DNA of 64,000 nucleotides, taken from Thuidium tamariscinum (Eukaryota; Streptophyta; Bryopsida; Hypnales; Thuidiaceae). Below are positions 58,401 through 64,000 of this stretch, piece after piece. The notes beneath the pieces are model-generated. The model did not search any database. It was not told the DNA's origin and saw nothing but the letters and a program-made list of their open reading frames with translations. How positions within the stretch are numbered: the stretch's first letter is position 1; each line of letters begins with the position of its first letter. A program made the translations under genes and the position numbers. The stretch spans positions 23,915,489-23,979,488 of the forward strand of contig OX344756.2 in NCBI GenBank assembly GCA_947034885.2, read 5' to 3'.

Positions 58401-61400
58401 CGAAGCTTGCATCCTTGCGCGACCTTTGGCTTCAGGTTTGGAGAGAATTTCTCACGTTATTTGCTTATTCCATTACTTTCTACAAATGCTCACTTGAAGG
58501 CTATACTGTAAAAAGGCTGATGAGTGTTATCGCACTCGTTGTGTCGTGCCCGTTTTTCTTATCCTGCCAATCTTGCACCGTGACGTATTTCAATTGAGGT
58601 TTTCAGTATTAACACGGATATGTTTCAATTACGTTCTAGCCTTTTAACAGGTGATTGGCACGTGCTCTATGCAGGGGAACAAACTTGAAGTTCTTCCTAA
58701 ATCATGGAGGGATATGTGCTCTTTGAAGCAGTTTTCTCTAGCTGACAACCGACTTGAAGTTTTGCCTGACTCTATTGCAGAGCTTCAATCGTTGGAGACA
58801 CTTTGGATGTGAGTACTATCTTCTCATTTTGCCTGCCATTAATTATGCAGAATGTACTCAATTCATTTTGGTTCCTGGAGGTACGATTTTGGCATGTAAA
58901 CCAAAGCAAGGGTAGACATATGCCTGTTTTAATTGATCTCATGATAATTGGTAATATTTTCTCGTAAGAAATTGAACCGAAAACATCATTTGTGTGGACC
59001 TTAGAAATCCGAAAATCGTGCATCATCTCGAAGCGACATACAAGTGCTTGAAGTATAGCAAATACTAAGAAGTTTGACACGGAAATGCGCACTACTAATG
59101 TTCGTATAAGGTTGAGATTGAGGTGCCTAAGTTGAGCTAAAACTTATTTCTTAAATTATTCATGACTTAGTTCTGGTTCGATTTTCTAGTGGAGAGTCAT
59201 ACAGGATTCTGACCGTTTGCTGTTATTTTTATTCAGTTCAATGAGGATATGTGCTAACTCATGTTTGGTTCTGTGCTAACCTTCAGATACTGCAACAAGC
59301 TCAAGAATATACCCAGAAGCCTTGCAACAATAGAAAAGCTTCAATACATATGGTCAGAGGTAGGCAGTTATTGCGCAAGGAACCCATCTCTCTATGGTAG
59401 AATACAGTGGACACTTCACAACTGATGACAAGAAGTTGGGTTCGTTTAGATTTTCTCATCATGCATGAATGTTGGAAGTTGGAGCCATATATTGTTCATT
59501 TCAAGGAGCCTGTGGTCTGCAATTTATGGAAATTTTGTAGCCTTAAGACCCAATCGTTTACCGATTTGCGTGTTAATTATTCAGTCGTACGAAGCTTATT
59601 GTCGCAATCACAGGGAAATCCTCTGGAGAGCCAACCTCTTTTGGAAGCGTTGACATCATTTTCTAGTTTAAAGATTCTGGGTATCAGCTCCAATGTGGTA
59701 ATTATGCAACCTTCTCCGGATGTTGGAAATAAACTCTGATGCACTTCTTTACTGAATACCTAGAAATTGTGATATTGTGGCTTGGCATTAGTTTTAGTGG
59801 CAACTTGGTTGTGAGTAAAGTATGTGGGATGTTAATGGCCTCACAGTGTTCCTGACGCTTTTTTTACTACAAGAGAATGAGTGGATAACTTTTGTTTCAT
59901 TCCTTGCGCAATCCATTATGTTTTCATGAAATCTTCATTGCAGGTCTCTCCAAACTTAGTGCCAGAATCAATGGCTAAGGTTTTGTCCCATTCAGAAATC
60001 AGTGGTTCCGGTGAGGCATTAGGGCATGGAGGTTACTTCAAGGTACATCAGGATAAAATTGCAACGTTTCTTATGATATGATGAGATGTTGGCATGAATT
60101 CCATGTTTAATAGATCTTCCATTAAATATCAGAAAAATCATGGTAAATATCAGAAATATCGAAGCAAAGTAATTCGTGTCTAATAATGGTATTTTATCGA
60201 ACGAATATCCTTTACAAATGATTCACTTAACATTTCAGTGTGACTGATATCCAATGCATGAAAGTCATTATTACTGTGCTCCGTTTCTAACCATTATTGA
60301 TAGGAATATAGGTATAGACTCAACTGATGAGTTGTATGGGAATGGGTGTCAGCTTCAACAATGGGACTTGAGAAAGAAAGCCGACACGGTGATTGTGGCC
60401 TTTGGTAGTGCCCCAGGCGTCCCCAACTGGTGTGTTTCCTAAACATGTCAGCCACCTGTATCCATTTATTGATGCACGTCGAGCTGGGGTTGAGTTTAAA
60501 TGTTTTTTATGATTACTTGGATCAATTTCTTGGAGGGCTCCACTTTCTTAACTTTACTCGCTGCTAAATGTGGTATGGAACTATTGGGCAGGGCTGGCTT
60601 ACTACAAAAGGTGAAAGCAGAAATGAAGAAGAACCAAGCAACGTCAACCTTCGACATCCTGTTCGTTGTTGACAGCAAGAGATCTTGGTATACACATGAA
60701 GATGATGTGGAACTTACCAACGATGCGGAATCACTCCAACGAATGCAGTCATATTCCAGTGCACCAAGAAACTATTTACCTGGACTAGGAAGTTACTACA
60801 GACGAGAGCTGAAGGTTGCATTGAGACCTTACAAGCAGGTGATAATGCTTGGTGATTCCATGGGTGCCAGCGCGGCGCTTATGTTTTCCCCATTGGCAAC
60901 AGCTGTTATTGCTTTTTGTCCACAGGTACATTTCAAACATGATACGTTGACACTTAGCTGCAATCGGCTGAACAGAATGCTCCTCTTTTATTATTGGTTT
61001 TCGAACTTTAATTTGTTTCTTCAAGATTTTGAAACATAACTAGGTACCGGACCGTAGAAAGTTTCGATAGTCTGTTGGGATGCTGGTGGAGGTTGGCAAA
61101 GTTCTATGTATCCACTGTAGTGAAAATGTTGAACAGATTGCAAAATTTTCTGCTAGTTTTTTGATGATCCGTTCATTGTCTGATCTGCAGGTTGATTTGA
61201 GTACCTCTTCTATCAGACCAGGCCATTCTCAAGCCTGGCTTCAGACTTATAAGGAGGAATTACTAAGGGCTGTATCATTGTCGTCTGCAAGAATATCAGT
61301 TCACTCTGGTACATGGTCACATGATGTCGATCAGGCGAAACTTCTACCGTCGGACAAGGTTATCAATGTTGCCTTCTCCTTCGATAGTTACATCTTGTCT

Positions 61401-61660
61401 CCTCTCGTAGCCAGACGTCAATTTGCTAGTAAATTCTGAAGGATTCTTTGAACAACACTTAATTGTGGGATTCAAGCTCATGTTAGTTATTTATCCTTTT
61501 CCTTGCTCTGACACCCATTTAACACTCCAATATTCAGGTGAAACTGGAGATCCATGATGTAGATAACCACCGTCTAGCGTTGGAGCTGAACACGCGGAAC
61601 TCTTTACTCAAAATCGTCTTACACGAAGTGAAGGTGTGTGGTAGTGTCGAGGAGCAATAA
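55483..61660 (+). CDS. Leucine-rich-repeat protein with alpha/beta-hydrolase-like domain, probably plastid-targeted
   Basis: The model has fifteen exons: 55483-55720, 56485-56556, 56907-57016, 57391-57510, 57698-57790, 57953-57995, 58326-58435, 58675-58808, 59287-59359, 59614-59694, 59944-60031, 60312-60429, 60592-60925, 61191-61358 and 61538-61660. It gives 634 residues. The junction 60031/60312 is the weakest; a stronger-looking donor at 60,042 does not keep frame. The N-terminus is Ser/Arg-rich and transit-like. Residues about 85-360 hold eight or more leucine-rich repeats (LVDLSLAGNRITSLPEDI, LRMLALAGNKLTELPESI). The C-terminal part reads VIVAFGSAPGVPNW, FDILFVVDSKRSWY and a nucleophile-elbow-like GDSMG (S516). 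The order suggests a protein-binding platform fused to a hydrolase-like domain; activity and substrate are unknown. Confidence 0.82.
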
Positions 61661-62678
61661 TCAGGAAGTGAACTTGGTAAGAAATGAACTGTGACTAGAC
61701 CAGAAATGTCCCTTTCAATCTGCAGTGTCACCAAATTTTTCTACGGAAAAACGTGCTGCGACAATAAATCCAATCCTGCAGCTTGTTGTGGAGCTGGAGC
61801 ATAGTTTTACTTTCCGTGCTTCGCTTCACCAATGTTAATACCCCGGACAGAATCAGAGTTCTTTGAAGCCAATTATATCTTTATTCCGATTCTGAAGGAT
61901 CAGGGTTCTTTGAATATGAAAGGTGGAATGATCTGCCAATTCCGAAACTGTCAAGCATGATATGTGGTTGCATCTAGGGGTAAAAGCGATTACACAATTG
62001 ATTGCAGGATTTGCAGCTTATATGTGAAGTTTGAACTCAGTGTTCCAGCCTTCTAACCGTATCTGCACTACCACTTCACGGATAAAATAGAAATGTCCTC
62101 CAAACCTAGACTCCACGCAATTCATACAATTTTCATCAAGACAGCATAAATCTTCAAAGCTTACACCCCAAATTATGAACACAAAAAAATGACGCGCACC
62201 CAACTGCTGTTGCACAGCAACTAGGACGACGGGCAAGACAGGCCTCATAGCTGCAAGATCTACGAGAAGTAGAACTAGCTGGATCTGTGTACTCACTGAA
62301 AGCACGGCAAAGGAATTAACGTAAAGCCGAATTTCAAACAGGGATTCAAGACGTGATTGATTTGAGTGTCCCCCAATCTCGCAGGGGGACTACTCAACAG
62401 GACAGTAAACGAAAAAGGTTGAGGGTGAGCTTGATCAGGTATCAAAAGATTTGTGTAAATGTTGTGTCTGTACAAGTCCAGTTCTTCATCACAAATACAA
62501 GAGATCAGATTCCATGCCGGCAATAAAGAAGAGCTAATTAACCTGATTCACCGATTTCAAGGTCGTTAGTGTCTTCGACGTTTCTGTGCTTCATCCTAAT
62601 CATCATCTGGTAGTGTAATTATCTTACATGCTAGCCGTTGTACCAGATAAGTCGAGGTCTGTCTCCCTCATGAATGTA
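61661..62678. other. Convergent intergenic region
   Basis: This 1.0 kb lies between the 3' ends of the LRR-hydrolase gene (+) and the C78 peptidase gene (-). No gene is supported; both 3' untranslated regions should lie here. Short minus-strand ORFs at 62,018-62,523 show no domain. Confidence 0.4.
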
Positions 62679-63970
62679 TCAGTACATGTACCGCACGCTG
62701 CTCAGTGTTTTCAGGCTCTCGAGCTCCTCCCCCTTCGCAATGCCAGGATCAATATAACACATCTGGTACTCCGCTTGATTCAACGTGTGCATTCCCCGCT
62801 TGACTAGCTCCTCCCATCCCTGCTTCATCTGTAGAGCCGTGATAATGTCTCGAGTTCTCTGTGAAGGATCCAACACAATCAAGTAATCTTCCTCTTTGTT
62901 GGAACCTTCCTTCTTGCACCGCTCAATGCCAACGATGGTGCGGGAGTGACCCCGGTGCTGGAAGTAGAGTGGAGAACGGTTGCTGAAATTGTTGGGTCTG
63001 TCTGAGTGCCCGACGTCGGCAGAAAAATAGTTCCATATCCAGTCAGTCATGTATTTATGATTCAGAGGAACATCTGCAGGGTTTGCACCACCGCCACCTC
63101 CAGCGCTGGAATGGAAATGTCGTTGCGCTCCTGAGATCTCCGAATAGTACCCGCTGGGAAAGCTCTTTTCTTTCCCAGTTGAAGCGTGGAGGTGGCTTGC
63201 AGCAGATATGTTGTGCTTCCGCTCCTCCACACATATGAGACAGATATTGGGGTCATCAGGACTTGGTCGAAGGAAATGCAGCTCTTCCTTCTGGTCGGGA
63301 AGAACGATGACAGAATTCTCTTCCGGAGAGGCGCCATCGGGGTCTGAAGTATGAGAGGACGGATTCTCCTCAGATGAAGAGTCGCTGTCGGCAGTGGGAT
63401 TTGGGGTATTAGGGCGGCGAGAACGAGAACCGGAGACTGTCATCTGGTTGAAAAGGCCCGAAATATCTTCCCTGTCGTCCCTGTCCCTGGGTTGGTCAAG
63501 ACGGGAACCACCGCCCTTGGAGCCGCCCACCTTGCTCACAATGTTGTCCGTCCCTCGCTTGCTGCCCGCAGTGCGAAAGTCTACGACGCGGGCTCGCACG
63601 CCGAAGGAGCGGAGTAAAGCGGCGCACTCTGTTGTTCCAATCCATTTGTGCGTCCCAGAGATTTTCCAGTCGAAGTAGTCTGCGCCCAAGACGTCAAATC
63701 CCTTTAGCCACGCGATTTCTAGCCATTGTTGCATCGCAGGAATGTCCGGGACGAATCCTGCTCCGCCGAAGAGCGCTTCCTTGCACTCGGTATTCTGGGC
63801 AATGATATAGGAGCTCAGCATCTGGATGTTCCGCCACCCGCAGCCCCAGCCGAGATCTTCCTCAAACCTGCTCTCGAAGTGTTCAATGTAGCCCGAGAGT
63901 GAAACAATGGAGGATCGTCCCCGGTGACCTGTTTCCAAGCATGCCTTCAGCAGTGCCATCAAGGATAAGC
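62679..63970 (-). CDS. C78-family cysteine peptidase (ZUFSP/UFSP type), 3' part
   Basis: The protein is a thiol peptidase of the family that cleaves UFM1 or long ubiquitin chains. The catalytic cysteine lies in LGWGCGWRNIQM near the start of this part (about residue 47 of the open frame). The conserved GTTECAALLRSFGV block follows. The histidine lies in HRGHSRTIVGIE (about residue 345) and the aspartate in LIVLDPS (about residue 371). Between them is a long Ser/Gly/Glu-rich insertion (about 180-300). The ATG at 63,980 is probably not the start: the reading tttatgcctgcag/gcttatcc looks like a splice acceptor, making 63,970 the first coding base of this exon. Upstream exons, likely with the zinc fingers usual in ZUFSP, lie beyond the window. 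Confidence 0.88.
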
Positions 63971-64000
63971 CTGCAGGCATAAAACGAAACTCCCGAATTT

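Noticed and set aside
1-64000. tRNA genes, CRISPR arrays, bacterial operons or riboswitches
   Set aside because: I looked for clover-leaf box motifs, regularly spaced repeats and bacterial gene spacing and found none that I could support.

Overview
The window looks like nuclear DNA of a land plant, most likely a non-seed plant (bryophyte, lycophyte or fern grade); I cannot name the species. The reasons are a PA-domain subtilisin-like protease of plant type, an F-box protein, a plastid-type transit peptide on an indole-glycerol-phosphate-synthase-like protein, genes with many short GT-AG introns, and a plant-type L1 retrotransposon whose ORF1 carries a CCHC knuckle. The sequence falls into two compartments: AT-rich, transposon-filled DNA with almost no genes (1-34,400 and 40,050-49,000), and GC-richer host genes (35,500-37,900 and 49,500 to the right edge).

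Region 1-16,770: two decayed L1-type LINEs (700-1,570 and 3,199-5,659), a MULE-type terminal-inverted-repeat element with a 9-bp target duplication (5,975-8,085), and a series of TTAA-flanked non-autonomous elements, five of them here (6,666; 8,289; 9,917; 11,079; 12,753). One lies inside the MULE. A broken gene with a four-unit 12-bp repeat and a GC-rich stretch with 39-bp repeats and a 26-bp perfect palindrome follow.

Region 16,768-28,307 is the most striking part. Two nearly identical 5.6-kb piggyBac-superfamily transposons lie head to head around a 309-bp MITE, making an 11.5-kb near-perfect palindrome. The right copy encodes an open transposase with all three catalytic aspartates and a C-terminal cysteine-rich finger. 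The left copy differs by one extra base in a G/C homopolymer that breaks the frame. Removing both copies leaves the MITE with a TTAA at each end, so a single host TTAA appears to have received three insertions.

Region 28,308-35,527 holds gene-free AT-rich DNA, a 1.4-kb TIR element, an 18S rRNA-derived fragment, second copies of a dispersed repeat and of the MITE, and a short TTAA element. The subtilase gene (35,528-37,867, minus) has no introns. Region 40,050-46,660 again holds TTAA elements, including two that sit at matching positions of an old 2.1-kb tandem duplication; only one of these carries a nested MITE, which gives a relative order of events.

Region 49,500-64,000 is genic: an F-box gene (+); a seven-exon plastid IGPS-like gene (-) that lacks the catalytic lysines; a fifteen-exon gene (+) joining leucine-rich repeats to an alpha/beta-hydrolase-like domain, head to head with the IGPS-like gene across a shared 746-bp upstream region; and the 3' part of a UFM1/ubiquitin-type C78 cysteine peptidase gene (-) that runs off the right edge. 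I saw no tRNA, CRISPR array or bacterial feature.
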